From positions 1,054,001-1,118,000 of the forward strand of contig CANLVP010000001.1 of the NCBI GenBank assembly GCA_947494675.1: a stretch of 64,000 nucleotides of DNA, in the 5' to 3' direction. The position numbers were made by a program, and so were the translations under genes. Each line of letters opens with the position of its first letter. Within the stretch, counting starts at the first letter, position 1. The notes beneath the pieces are model-generated. The model saw only the letters and a list, made by a program, of their open reading frames with translations, made no database searches and was not told the DNA's origin. Of this stretch, positions 47,468-55,912 are shown one piece after another. The stretch comes from an uncultured Paracoccaceae bacterium. Its GTDB lineage: Bacteria; Pseudomonadota; Alphaproteobacteria; Rhodobacterales; Rhodobacteraceae.

Positions 47468-48060
47468 GGCACAATACGAAATGTCAGGACACCTGAAAAG
47501 TCGCCCGCCCATTGCCGGGATTGCACGATCCGGCCACTGCGGTCGAGCCAATAAAGATTAAGAAATTGTTGCGTCTGGCTGGCGCAGTCTTCGGCGATCA
47601 GTGTGGTCGCAACGCTGACATCACCAAAGGGCACATCACGCGCACCGCGCACCGCGACATCGCAGACATAGGCCCGCCGTTCTGCGCGGTTTTCGCCGTC
47701 AATAAACGTGTGGAACCGGTTCACCTGCCCCGCCCTGCGCGCAAAGATCAGCACCTGCGATTGTGCCACATCCGACCCCATCATGTCACCGCCCAAGCCA
47801 CGGCTGGCCACCAGCACACCGCGGTCCAGTGTCAGACTGGCCCCATCGGCAGAGACATAGGTTTCAAACCCGTCGCGCACGGTCTGCCGCACCACTTGCG
47901 TGCCAGCCCCCTGCGACAAGACACCCACCTGCAAGCGCGGCGCACCTTGCTGCGCCAAGGCGGCAAAGTCCGGATTCGGCGCAGGCGCAGACCCCTGAAG
48001 CGACAGGCCACCACATCCGGCCAGCATCAGGACCGCAAAGATCGTCGCAATCCGCATCAT
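47464..48060 (-). CDS. YjbF-family lipoprotein
   Basis: 198-residue lipoprotein (lipobox VLMLAGCGG) of the YjbF/GfcB family, conserved accessory proteins of exopolysaccharide/group 4 capsule secretion. The RRAYVCDVAVRG, TTLIAEDCASQ and SRQWAGDFSGVLTFRI segments belong to the family core; the two cysteines in the mature part are probably disulfide-bonded. Translationally coupled on both sides by ATGA overlaps (yjbH upstream, wza-like downstream). Confidence 0.88.
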   Translation of the reverse strand: MMRIATIFAVLMLAGCGGLSLQGSAPAPNPDFAALAQQGAPRLQVGVLSQGAGTQVVRQTVRDGFETYVSADGASLTLDRGVLVASRGLGGDMMGSDVAQSQVLIFARRAGQVNRFHTFIDGENRAERRAYVCDVAVRGARDVPFGDVSVATTLIAEDCASQTQQFLNLYWLDRSGRIVQSRQWAGDFSGVLTFRIVP

Positions 48061-50129
48061 CGCCAGAACACTCCCCAGCTATCCGACAGCTCAGCCCCAC
48101 GCAGATCGCGCGTCACACCATAAAGACGGTTCCGCACGTTCAACCGCGCACCACCATCGCGCAGGATGGGCCGGATCACTTGGGTCAGGTTCCGCTGTGA
48201 CGGCTGGCCCGTGAACCAGCTCACTGGCACTGATACGCGGATACCCTTGTCAAACGACCCTTCGCCGAATTCTTCAAAGGAAACGTCAGTGAGCGTGAAA
48301 AACGCCCCCACCTTCACGCCATTGTTAAACTCGCGGTCCAACGTGACCGTCGCGCCCCAATCGCCCGCCAGATAGCGGCCCGCATCAAGCTGCCCGTAAA
48401 ACCCATTGCCAAAGTCATAATAGGCCGAGGCATGGCCCGTCCAAACGTCGTATTCCTGAAACCCGAACCCGCCATCAAAGTCGCGCTGCCGGGCATAGTT
48501 TGCCTCTGCTCCTAGCGCCCAACGGCTGTCGATGGGATACCACAACACCTCGCCCGAGACGCCGCCGAACATTTGTTCCAGATAGCCCACGGTAACCCGC
48601 GCAAAGACGTCATCGCGCGGACGGCTGAAATACTCACCTGTCAGATAGGACAGCTTGGTGTTTTCATCGGCAAAGTAGCGCACCGATTCCGACCGCACCC
48701 GTGGCAGAACCGAATTCGATTGCCGCGTCGCGTTCGAGATCGTGCTGTAGATCGGCTGGCGTATCTCGCCAGACAAAACGACACCCGGACGTGGGGCGTA
48801 AGAGCCAAAGACCTTCACCCCGGTTTCAAACCGGAACGGGTCATCAGGGTCAAAAAGCGAGGGCGTGAAATACGTGCCCCAGCCCAAATTGTCGCCAGGA
48901 TACAGCCCTGCGAGCTCCCCGGACCGATCCATCGCGCCAGCGTCTTCGATCCGGGCACGGGTATAGCTTTGCCAGCTGTTGTCGGGGCTGAATTCCAACT
49001 CCTCAAGATCGCTCCGGTTCAGCGTCACGGTGGTGACAGGCATACCAAAAGTGACAAAGGTGATCTCAAATGACTCGACACTCGGATCAACGCGATTGGC
49101 AAGCGCACGCGCGGCCCGGCCCAGCGCTTGCGCCGCCGCACCATACCGCGTGGTAACAACCCGCAACCGCGCCGTGTCGCCCTGCACCGCGAAGTTTTCC
49201 AACGTCAGACCCTGACGCGACAGCGCAGACCGCAGATCGCGCGAGCTGGTCACATCCACAGACCCACGCGCAACCAACGCCGCAGGTGCATTGCCCCGTC
49301 CGCCTGGAACCGGCGGATCCGCAGGGTTGAAGACATAGCTCAGCGTCAGGCCCAGATCATTGCCGTAAACCGAGTAGGCCCCTAGCGTCACACCATTATC
49401 GAACTTGTATTGCGCACCAAAGTTCAGGGGCGAAGACACGGCGCGCAGCCCTCGGCTTTCTTCCTGTGTGTATAGATCAGGCGAATACTCGGCCAACAGC
49501 GTCAGCTTGTCATTCACCGCCCAGCTGACCCCGGCAAAGGGCGCAACATCGCCGCGGAACCAAGCGCCAAGATCGACCTGACCCGTCGTTGAAATCCCGC
49601 CCTCGTTGACGTCTGGCCGCACCTCAAACCGATCCGAAATGCCCGCAAACGGCGAACCAAAGCCGTTGCGCCCCGCCAAACGGCCCCAGCCCAATCCGCC
49701 CGTCACCGTGATTTGCGGCGTCAACGCTTTGGTCGCGACCACATATTCGCTGCTGTAAATCCCTGTTCCGCCGAAATCGCGCAAGCCCACGGATACTGCA
49801 GGCCAAAGGTTGGACTCGCGGATCACCTGGTAACTGACGTCAAAGCTCCGGTCATAGATGTCCGTGCGGCCAAAGTTGAAGCCCTTGATATAGCTATAGC
49901 GAAACGATCCCTGCAGGCGCGGCGTCAGTTGGAACGTGAAGGTATTGCGCAACGTGTCGCCAAAGCCCGCTGTCGTCAGCGCAATTTCACCGTCTTCCAG
50001 CACATAGGCGTTGGGCATGTCGATCAGACCCGGCGTGCCGTAGAATGACAGCGTATCGGCCTGCGCAGGCGCTGCCGCGCCGAACACCACCATCGCCGTC
50101 AGAACCCGCCTTGTCGCTTTTGCGATCAT
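48057..50129 (-). CDS. YjbH-family outer-membrane exopolysaccharide protein
   Basis: 690-residue YjbH/GfcD homologue. A signal peptide (AMVVFGAAAPAQA|DTL) precedes the FYGTPGLIDMPNAYVLEDGEIA start that is very typical of YjbH; amphipathic beta strands fill the rest (YFADENTKLSYLTGEYF, GFYGQLDAGRYLAGDWG), consistent with an outer-membrane barrel. The ATG at 50129 follows AGAGG. It starts a unit of yjbH, yjbF, wza-like, wecG-like, DUF535 and acyltransferase genes. Divergent from the phosphatase gene. Confidence 0.92.
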   Translation of the reverse strand: MIAKATRRVLTAMVVFGAAAPAQADTLSFYGTPGLIDMPNAYVLEDGEIALTTAGFGDTLRNTFTFQLTPRLQGSFRYSYIKGFNFGRTDIYDRSFDVSYQVIRESNLWPAVSVGLRDFGGTGIYSSEYVVATKALTPQITVTGGLGWGRLAGRNGFGSPFAGISDRFEVRPDVNEGGISTTGQVDLGAWFRGDVAPFAGVSWAVNDKLTLLAEYSPDLYTQEESRGLRAVSSPLNFGAQYKFDNGVTLGAYSVYGNDLGLTLSYVFNPADPPVPGGRGNAPAALVARGSVDVTSSRDLRSALSRQGLTLENFAVQGDTARLRVVTTRYGAAAQALGRAARALANRVDPSVESFEITFVTFGMPVTTVTLNRSDLEELEFSPDNSWQSYTRARIEDAGAMDRSGELAGLYPGDNLGWGTYFTPSLFDPDDPFRFETGVKVFGSYAPRPGVVLSGEIRQPIYSTISNATRQSNSVLPRVRSESVRYFADENTKLSYLTGEYFSRPRDDVFARVTVGYLEQMFGGVSGEVLWYPIDSRWALGAEANYARQRDFDGGFGFQEYDVWTGHASAYYDFGNGFYGQLDAGRYLAGDWGATVTLDREFNNGVKVGAFFTLTDVSFEEFGEGSFDKGIRVSVPVSWFTGQPSQRNLTQVIRPILRDGGARLNVRNRLYGVTRDLRGAELSDSWGVFWR

Positions 50130-50264
50130 TTTGCCCTCTTGCCTCTGCGCGGTTTGCATAACACGCCGCGCCGCAACGTCCCGCCATTTCTACCGCAACC
50201 CGTTCCACTCGGACGGAAATTGCGCCACAATGGCAACAAATCCCAAGGGCAGCACGCAGCAGAT

Positions 50265-51008
50265 ATGAGCCTTTTGAACCGTTTATGGCCATGGCGCCAA
50301 CAGGCCAATGCGGCGCCCATCGCTGTGGACCCGCCCTGCTTTGTGATTGGCGACGTGCACGGACGAATGGATCTGTTGGATAAGCTGCTGGATCGTGCGC
50401 CAGAAGGGGCCGCGCTGATCTGTGTCGGCGATTATGTGGATCGCGGCGATCATTCCGCTGATGTCCTGCGTTTTTTGCAAGGCCGACCCGACATCACCTG
50501 TCTGATGGGCAACCACGAAGCAATGATGCTCAAGTTTCTCGACGAACCAACGGGCAAAGCCAGCCGTTGGCTGCGCCATGGTGGGCTACAGACTTTGGCG
50601 AGCTTCGGCGTCACCGGTGGGGTCGAAACCAGCGATGACGCGACCTTGCAACGGCTGGCGGATGAACTGCGCGCCGCCATGGGGCCGGAGCTGATCGCTT
50701 GGGTTGCAGACCTGCCCTGCCAGTTTTTGTGCGGCAACGTGCTGGTGACCCATGCCGGGGCCGACCCTGCTCTCGCGCCGGACGAGCAAGACGACAAGGT
50801 GCTGATCTGGGGCCACCCAGACTTTGCCAAGCGCCGCCGCGACGATGGGCTTTGGGTGCTGCACGGTCATACGATCGTCAACATGCCAGAGGCCAAAGAC
50901 GGCCGCATTGCCATCGACACCGGGGCCTATGCCACCGGTCGCCTGACAGCCGCGCATTTGACAGCCGCAGGATGCACATTTGTTCAGGTGGACCACACTG
51001 ATGCCTGA
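50265..51008 (+). CDS. PPP-type metallophosphoesterase (serine/threonine phosphatase)
   Basis: 247-residue phosphoprotein phosphatase-fold enzyme with the full motif set GDVHGR, GDYVDRG, GNHE, THAG and HGHT, which bind two metals. These bacterial PrpA/diadenosine tetraphosphatase-like proteins act on phosphoproteins or small phosphates. The ATG at 50265 gives the normal N-terminus; upstream frame to 50139 is without a ribosome-binding site. The last eight bases overlap the downstream sulfotransferase, which suggests coupling. Removal of 3',5'-PAP made by sulfotransferases is a possible but unproven role. Confidence 0.88.
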   Translation: MSLLNRLWPWRQQANAAPIAVDPPCFVIGDVHGRMDLLDKLLDRAPEGAALICVGDYVDRGDHSADVLRFLQGRPDITCLMGNHEAMMLKFLDEPTGKASRWLRHGGLQTLASFGVTGGVETSDDATLQRLADELRAAMGPELIAWVADLPCQFLCGNVLVTHAGADPALAPDEQDDKVLIWGHPDFAKRRRDDGLWVLHGHTIVNMPEAKDGRIAIDTGAYATGRLTAAHLTAAGCTFVQVDHTDA

Positions 51009-51894
51009 CGTTCTGCCAAATTTCCTGATCGCGGGCGTCCCAAAGGCCGGGACTAGTTCTGTCCACGGCTGGCTGGCCGACCACCCCGATTGCATCGGAT
51101 CGCTAGAGAAAGAGACGTATTTCCTCGTCGATCCCGGCACCCACATGCACCGCCCTGACAACCACGTCAGCAATGGTCTGGCAGGCTATGCCGCGCATTT
51201 CCCCGCCGGGGCGCAGGCGCAGATCATCATGGAATCCACCCCCGCCTATATCTACAGCGCCACTGCCCGCGACACCCTGCGCGATATGTCGGGCACGCCA
51301 AAGTTGCTCTTCATCCTGCGCGAACCCAGCGCCCAAGTTCATTCGCTCTTTCGGTATTTTCAGAACAACTGGGATTGGGTTCCCAGCGACATGTCCTTTG
51401 CCGACTTTCTGACCGCCTGCCGCACTGGCCCACACGACTTCAAAGGGAATGAGCTTGCCCAGAACTGTCTAACCAACGCCGCTTACGTGGATCACCTGAT
51501 CCCATGGCGCGACGCCCTCGGCCCTGACCGGATCAAGGTCATGCTTTTTGACGATCTCCTGGCCGACCAATCCGCCTTTGTGGCCGACGTCTGCACGTGG
51601 CTACATCTCGATCCGACGTTCTTCGAAACCTACGCCTTCCCGCGCGAGAATGAGACGTATCAGCCCCGTTCGCGCGGGCTGCAAAAGCTCAACCTCGCGA
51701 TTCGCAGCCGCCTGCCCAAAGGTGCCGCCTACAACGCCGCCCGTGCAGTTTACCGTCGCCTGAATACCCGCGTGCCCGATGCTGTGTCGGTGACCGAGGA
51801 TAAGGTGTTGGCTGATCTAAAGGCCGAGTTCAGCGACGCCAACGCGAGGCTCGCAAAGGCATTCGATCTCGATCTGTCCCGTTGGTCCGCTTAA
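51001..51894 (+). CDS. Sulfotransferase domain protein
   Basis: 297-residue PAPS-dependent sulfotransferase. The 5'-phosphosulfate loop is FLIAGVPKAGTSSV, the 3'-phosphate loop is FILREPSAQVHSLFRYF at about 105, and the C-terminal half resembles heparan/NodH-like sulfotransferases. Starts inside the end of the phosphatase gene. Its stop codon overlaps that of the convergent flippase. Likely sulfates a surface polysaccharide or a repeat-unit intermediate. Confidence 0.87.
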   Translation: MPDVLPNFLIAGVPKAGTSSVHGWLADHPDCIGSLEKETYFLVDPGTHMHRPDNHVSNGLAGYAAHFPAGAQAQIIMESTPAYIYSATARDTLRDMSGTPKLLFILREPSAQVHSLFRYFQNNWDWVPSDMSFADFLTACRTGPHDFKGNELAQNCLTNAAYVDHLIPWRDALGPDRIKVMLFDDLLADQSAFVADVCTWLHLDPTFFETYAFPRENETYQPRSRGLQKLNLAIRSRLPKGAAYNAARAVYRRLNTRVPDAVSVTEDKVLADLKAEFSDANARLAKAFDLDLSRWSA

Positions 51895-53165
51895 CCGCGA
51901 CTTTCATCGGCAGGCGCAAGCGGACGGGTCAGCATCCAGCCCAGCACCGTTAGCCCCAGCGACAACCGCACGACCACCACCCACAGGATGGCCCAAGCCG
52001 CACCAACCGCGCCGCCGTCCGGAATCATCCAGAATGAAAACGCAAAGGCCGCGATCAGGCAGATCAAGTTGATCCATAGCCGCAGGGCAAAGTGGTGACC
52101 GGCCAATAGCGCGTATTGCGTGACCCCCATCACCAGTTGCAGCGCCGCCGTGACCGCCACCATGACAATCAGGAACCGGTCCACATAGGCCGCCCCATAA
52201 ACGGCACCCACCAGCCATTCGCCAACCGTCAGCGCCCCGACCACAATCGCCAGCCCCAGCGCCAGATTGGCCCCCATCACAAGGGCCGTGATCCGTCGCA
52301 ACAACGGCGCATTTCCGGTCGCCGCCGCCTTCGCCATCCGCGAGACGGAGGCTTGAGAGATTCCGATCGCCAGTGTCTGAATGGCCGTCAGGAAATAGTA
52401 AATCGCGCCAAACAGCCCCAAGGCCTCAAAGGTCACAAATTCCGCCAAAACCAAGCGCGGCACATACAGCGATATCATCTGCAGCGCGCCCGCAATGGAC
52501 ATCGGCAGCATCCAAAGCATCAGGCCAAACGCCTGTTGCAGGTTAGCCCGACCAAAGGGACCAATGTCAAAATCCACGTCATCCTGCGCAAGCGGTCGCC
52601 GCTCTGCCACCACGATGATCGCGATCCAACACAGCGCTTGGGCCACAAATCCCGCCCCAACACTGCCGGTCACTGCAAACGTCACAGCAAAGCACAAGGC
52701 ACCCAACACACCGCGCAAGACTTGGCTTTTCACGACGACGTCGAACCGGCCCCGTGTCTGCGCAATCCCGTAATGCAAGGTCGATTGCATATGCGGGATG
52801 CGGGTCAGCACCACCGCTGAAATCACAAAAATAAGCGCCCAGGTCGCGTCGCCGTATCTCCCGACAATGATGATCGCCGCCAGAATTACGGCAGCCACCG
52901 ACAAGAGCACCCGCAGCCGCAGATAATCCTGATCGCTGCGCACCGGCCCAACATCAACTGCCCGGGCGTCGCGCAGCGACAACCCTGTTAGTGCGAAAAC
53001 GGGCGTCGCAATTGCGGTGGCCAAGGTGATGTAGCCCACCTGCTCAGCGGAACCGAGCCTCGCGACCACAATCAAAACCACCCATTGCGCGATAGAAAAC
53101 ACAAGGTTGCCAAACAACGTCTTGCGGACGTCGCCAAACAGACCGCCCTTCTTTGCAGTCGTCAT
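51891..53165 (-). CDS. Second oligosaccharide flippase-like membrane protein
   Basis: 424-residue polytopic protein of the Wzx/MOP superfamily with about twelve hydrophobic helices (ITLATAIATPVFALTGLSL and LIFVISAVVLTRIP among them). The start ATG overlaps the stop of the upstream sulfotransferase (ATGA). Distinct from the flippase at 26176-27534, so the window may encode two export pathways. ATG at 53165 is chosen because the overlap and family N-terminus fit; an earlier in-frame start would add nine residues. Confidence 0.85.
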   Translation of the reverse strand: MTTAKKGGLFGDVRKTLFGNLVFSIAQWVVLIVVARLGSAEQVGYITLATAIATPVFALTGLSLRDARAVDVGPVRSDQDYLRLRVLLSVAAVILAAIIIVGRYGDATWALIFVISAVVLTRIPHMQSTLHYGIAQTRGRFDVVVKSQVLRGVLGALCFAVTFAVTGSVGAGFVAQALCWIAIIVVAERRPLAQDDVDFDIGPFGRANLQQAFGLMLWMLPMSIAGALQMISLYVPRLVLAEFVTFEALGLFGAIYYFLTAIQTLAIGISQASVSRMAKAAATGNAPLLRRITALVMGANLALGLAIVVGALTVGEWLVGAVYGAAYVDRFLIVMVAVTAALQLVMGVTQYALLAGHHFALRLWINLICLIAAFAFSFWMIPDGGAVGAAWAILWVVVVRLSLGLTVLGWMLTRPLAPADESRG

Positions 53166-53950
53166 GCAGCGCCACCCGTCACGCGGGTCCAAATGGCGAT
53201 GTCAGGCGCGCAAATCTCTTCAATCCGCGCACGCAGTTCTGGTGTTACCTCGGTCTGATGTGCAGGCCGGATCGTGCCCTTGCGGTTCTCATGGCCCAGC
53301 TTGATCCGAACGCCCAGCGCATTGCGCAAATCGTCCTCAAACGCCTGCAAATCGTCCAACCGTCCGACGACATCCATCCGGGACAGGTTCGCAACAGCTG
53401 CATCCACAGCCGACGCGCTGGTGAAATCCGACCCCACGGGCAGACCGCTGAAATACTCGCCATAGGTGGCCCCCATCAGCCGCGCGCGATCCGTGTCCAG
53501 AAATGCGTCCAGCGGCTCTTCGATCCGGCCAAAGGCACCGGGGCGCTGATAGGACCAATTGTAATGCGAGATGAACCGCGCAACGGGATCACGCAGCAAG
53601 GTTACGAACTTATACCGATCCGCAAACGCCGCATGGGCCGCCTGACTGAACCGCACATGTAGCGACAAGCAACGCACATCATCCAGCAGCAGATACAGCA
53701 TCATCTGTTCACGCAGGTCCAGCACATCAACCAGCATCGCCTCGCGGTCAGTGCGACCCGTGAACATCTCAAACGCGCGAAAACTCTCTTCGGGCTTCAC
53801 GGTCGCTTGGCTGAGAACATAGCGTTTGCGCAGCGCCCGCCCAGCGGACGTCCCACCGCATTTGGGCACATGATGGAACACCACACGCTGCGGGATCGTA
53901 CGATCCTGCAACGCCTTCAGCTGCCGCTTGGCGGTGTCCACAATACCCAT
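53162..53950 (-). CDS. Sulfotransferase family 2-like protein
   Basis: 262-residue sulfotransferase of the family 2 (PF03567-like) group. The PAPS 5'-loop is VVFHHVPKCGGTSAGRAL, and the 3'-loop is TLLRDPVARFISHYNW, as in Golgi-type sulfotransferases. ATG 53950 is chosen for the GGGG upstream; ATG 53983 is an alternative. Immediately upstream of the flippase gene and coupled to it. Third sulfotransferase in the window. Confidence 0.85.
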   Translation of the reverse strand: MGIVDTAKRQLKALQDRTIPQRVVFHHVPKCGGTSAGRALRKRYVLSQATVKPEESFRAFEMFTGRTDREAMLVDVLDLREQMMLYLLLDDVRCLSLHVRFSQAAHAAFADRYKFVTLLRDPVARFISHYNWSYQRPGAFGRIEEPLDAFLDTDRARLMGATYGEYFSGLPVGSDFTSASAVDAAVANLSRMDVVGRLDDLQAFEDDLRNALGVRIKLGHENRKGTIRPAHQTEVTPELRARIEEICAPDIAIWTRVTGGAA

Positions 53951-54019
53951 TCTTGGCCCCAACACATCTGTCCCAAGCTGCATAAGCAAATTGGGGCCAA
54001 CCGCAAAGGGTCAATCACA

Positions 54020-55066
54020 TTACCGGTTCGGGGCGTTGTCCGAATTCGACGACGCTGCCCAAAGATTGATCGCCTGATCTGAGGCGAGCACATCAATCGC
54101 GTCCAACTCCGCCTTGGTGAAGGACAGGTTCCCAACGGCACCCGCGCAGTCTTCGATCTGGCTTGGCTTGCTAGCCCCGATCAGTGCCGTGGTAATGCCT
54201 TCGTCCCGCAGAACCCAAGCAATCGCCATCTGCGCCAAGGTCTGACCCCGGCTTTCCGCGATCTCGTTCAACCCACGAATGGCATCCAGTGCCTGTTCGG
54301 TGATCAGCGATGGGGCCAGCGACTTTTCCTGCGCGGCACGGCTGTCTTCGGGAATACCGTTGAGATATTTTTTGCTCAGCATCCCCTGCGCCAGCGGCGT
54401 AAAGGCAATCGAACCGACCCCCAGTTCGTGCAACGCATCCTTGAGGCCATCCGTTTCCACCCAACGATTGAACATATTGTAGCTGGGCTGATGGATCAGG
54501 CACGGCGTGCCCAAGTCATTGAGAATGCTGACAGCTTCCCGCGTCTTTTCCGTGTTGTAGGACGAGATACCGGCATAAAGCGCACGGCCCGACCGCACGA
54601 TGTGATCCAAGGCACCCATGGTTTCTTCCAGCGGGGTATTGGGATCAAAGCGGTGGGAATAGAAGATATCGACATAATCCAAGCCCATCCGCTTGAGCGA
54701 CTGATCACAGCTTGCGATCAGATACTTACGGCTCCCGAATTCGCCATATGGTCCGGGCCACATGTTATAGCCCGCCTTTGACGAAATGATCAGCTCATCG
54801 CGCAGCCCATGGAAGTCTTCGGCGAGGATCGACCCAAAGGCATGTTCCGCACTGCCCGGCGGCGGGCCATAGTTGTTGGCCAAATCAAAATGCGTGATCC
54901 CATTGTCGAATGCCGTCCGACAAAGCGCGCGCTTGACCTCATGCGGGGTGTCGCCGCCGAAGTTATGCCAAAGCCCCAGCGACACTGCAGGCAGTTGCAC
55001 CCCGGACCGCCCACACCGGCGATAGATCATGCGGTCGTAGCGGTCGGCGGCGGGTTCGTAACGCAT
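54020..55066 (-). CDS. Aldo/keto reductase (YghZ/glyceraldehyde 3-phosphate reductase type)
   Basis: 348-residue NADPH-dependent aldo/keto reductase, AKR14 (YghZ/MgrA) type. It has the IYRRCGRSGVQLPAVSLGLW start, THFDLANNYGPPPGSAE (catalytic Asp and Tyr), the SHRFDPNTPLEETMGAL signature, QPSYNMFNRW, and IGASKPSQIEDC for the cofactor phosphate. AAAGGA precedes ATG 55066. Last gene of a minus-strand unit downstream of the iclR-like gene, so probably acts on an aldehyde made from the TRAP substrate. Confidence 0.92.
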   Translation of the reverse strand: MRYEPAADRYDRMIYRRCGRSGVQLPAVSLGLWHNFGGDTPHEVKRALCRTAFDNGITHFDLANNYGPPPGSAEHAFGSILAEDFHGLRDELIISSKAGYNMWPGPYGEFGSRKYLIASCDQSLKRMGLDYVDIFYSHRFDPNTPLEETMGALDHIVRSGRALYAGISSYNTEKTREAVSILNDLGTPCLIHQPSYNMFNRWVETDGLKDALHELGVGSIAFTPLAQGMLSKKYLNGIPEDSRAAQEKSLAPSLITEQALDAIRGLNEIAESRGQTLAQMAIAWVLRDEGITTALIGASKPSQIEDCAGAVGNLSFTKAELDAIDVLASDQAINLWAASSNSDNAPNR

Positions 55067-55123
55067 CAGTTCATCCTTTGATTGGTCGCGCAATCATCCT
55101 CCCGCAGAACACAAGTTCAACCC

Positions 55124-55903
55124 TTAATCAGAGGCGATCAGGCTTAACTCTGCGGCGGCTGATTTCAGGACGTCCAGATAGCCCTGCAGGCTTTGCATCG
55201 TGTGCCGCTGGACAGGCGCGTGGACCGACAAGGTCGCCAGCAAGCGGCCCCTTGTGTCCTTGATCGGCACCGCGATTGCGGACATGCCTTCCATGAATTC
55301 TTCGTTGTCGGTGGCAAACCCTTGCTCTCTGGACGCACTCAATTCTGTGCGCAGTGCAGCAGGATCGGTGATCGTTCGCCCCGTCATCGCCTTGAGGTTC
55401 AGATTGGCGAGCAGCCGGTCCAGATAATCGCTTCGCAGGCAGGACAGATGCATCTTGCCGCTGGCCGTGCAGTAGAACGGCACCTGACTGCCGATAGGCA
55501 GATTGATCCGAAGCGGCCAATGCGTTTCAACCCGATCAAGATAGAACATGCCATCGCGGTCAGGGATCGCAATGTTGCAGGTCTCACCAACCTCATCTGC
55601 GACCCTGCGTAGAACCGCCAATCGCAGCCCACGCACCCGTTCCGACGTCATCGTATCGACCGCCAACCGCCGCAATCGCGGCCCGGGCCCATAGGACCGC
55701 CCGTCGATATCGCGCTGCAAGAACCCTTGCTGCTCTGCCGTGGCAAACAGGCGATGCACCGTCGGTTTCGGCAGCGCCAACACCTCGTTCACCGCCGAAG
55801 GGGTAACGGGCACGCCGGCCCGCGCCACCTCTTCGATCACGGCCAAAAGCCGCAAGTTCGTCGGGATTTGCCCTTTCTCTTCCACGCTTTGGTCGTCCGG
55901 CAT
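55124..55903 (-). CDS. IclR-family transcriptional regulator
   Basis: 259-residue regulator. An N-terminal winged helix-turn-helix (about 15-75: VPVTPSAVNEVLALPKPTVHRLF) is followed by the IclR effector domain (about 85-255: RVRGLRLAVLRRVADEVGETCN, PFYCTASGKMHLSCL, DNEEFMEGMSAIAVPI). It starts nine bases after dctM with AAGGA overlapping the dctM stop. It most likely controls the TRAP operon and the GMC gene in response to the transported substrate; a candidate operator is at 59311-59329. Confidence 0.93.
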   Translation of the reverse strand: MPDDQSVEEKGQIPTNLRLLAVIEEVARAGVPVTPSAVNEVLALPKPTVHRLFATAEQQGFLQRDIDGRSYGPGPRLRRLAVDTMTSERVRGLRLAVLRRVADEVGETCNIAIPDRDGMFYLDRVETHWPLRINLPIGSQVPFYCTASGKMHLSCLRSDYLDRLLANLNLKAMTGRTITDPAALRTELSASREQGFATDNEEFMEGMSAIAVPIKDTRGRLLATLSVHAPVQRHTMQSLQGYLDVLKSAAAELSLIASD

Positions 55904-55912
55904 ACCTGTTCC

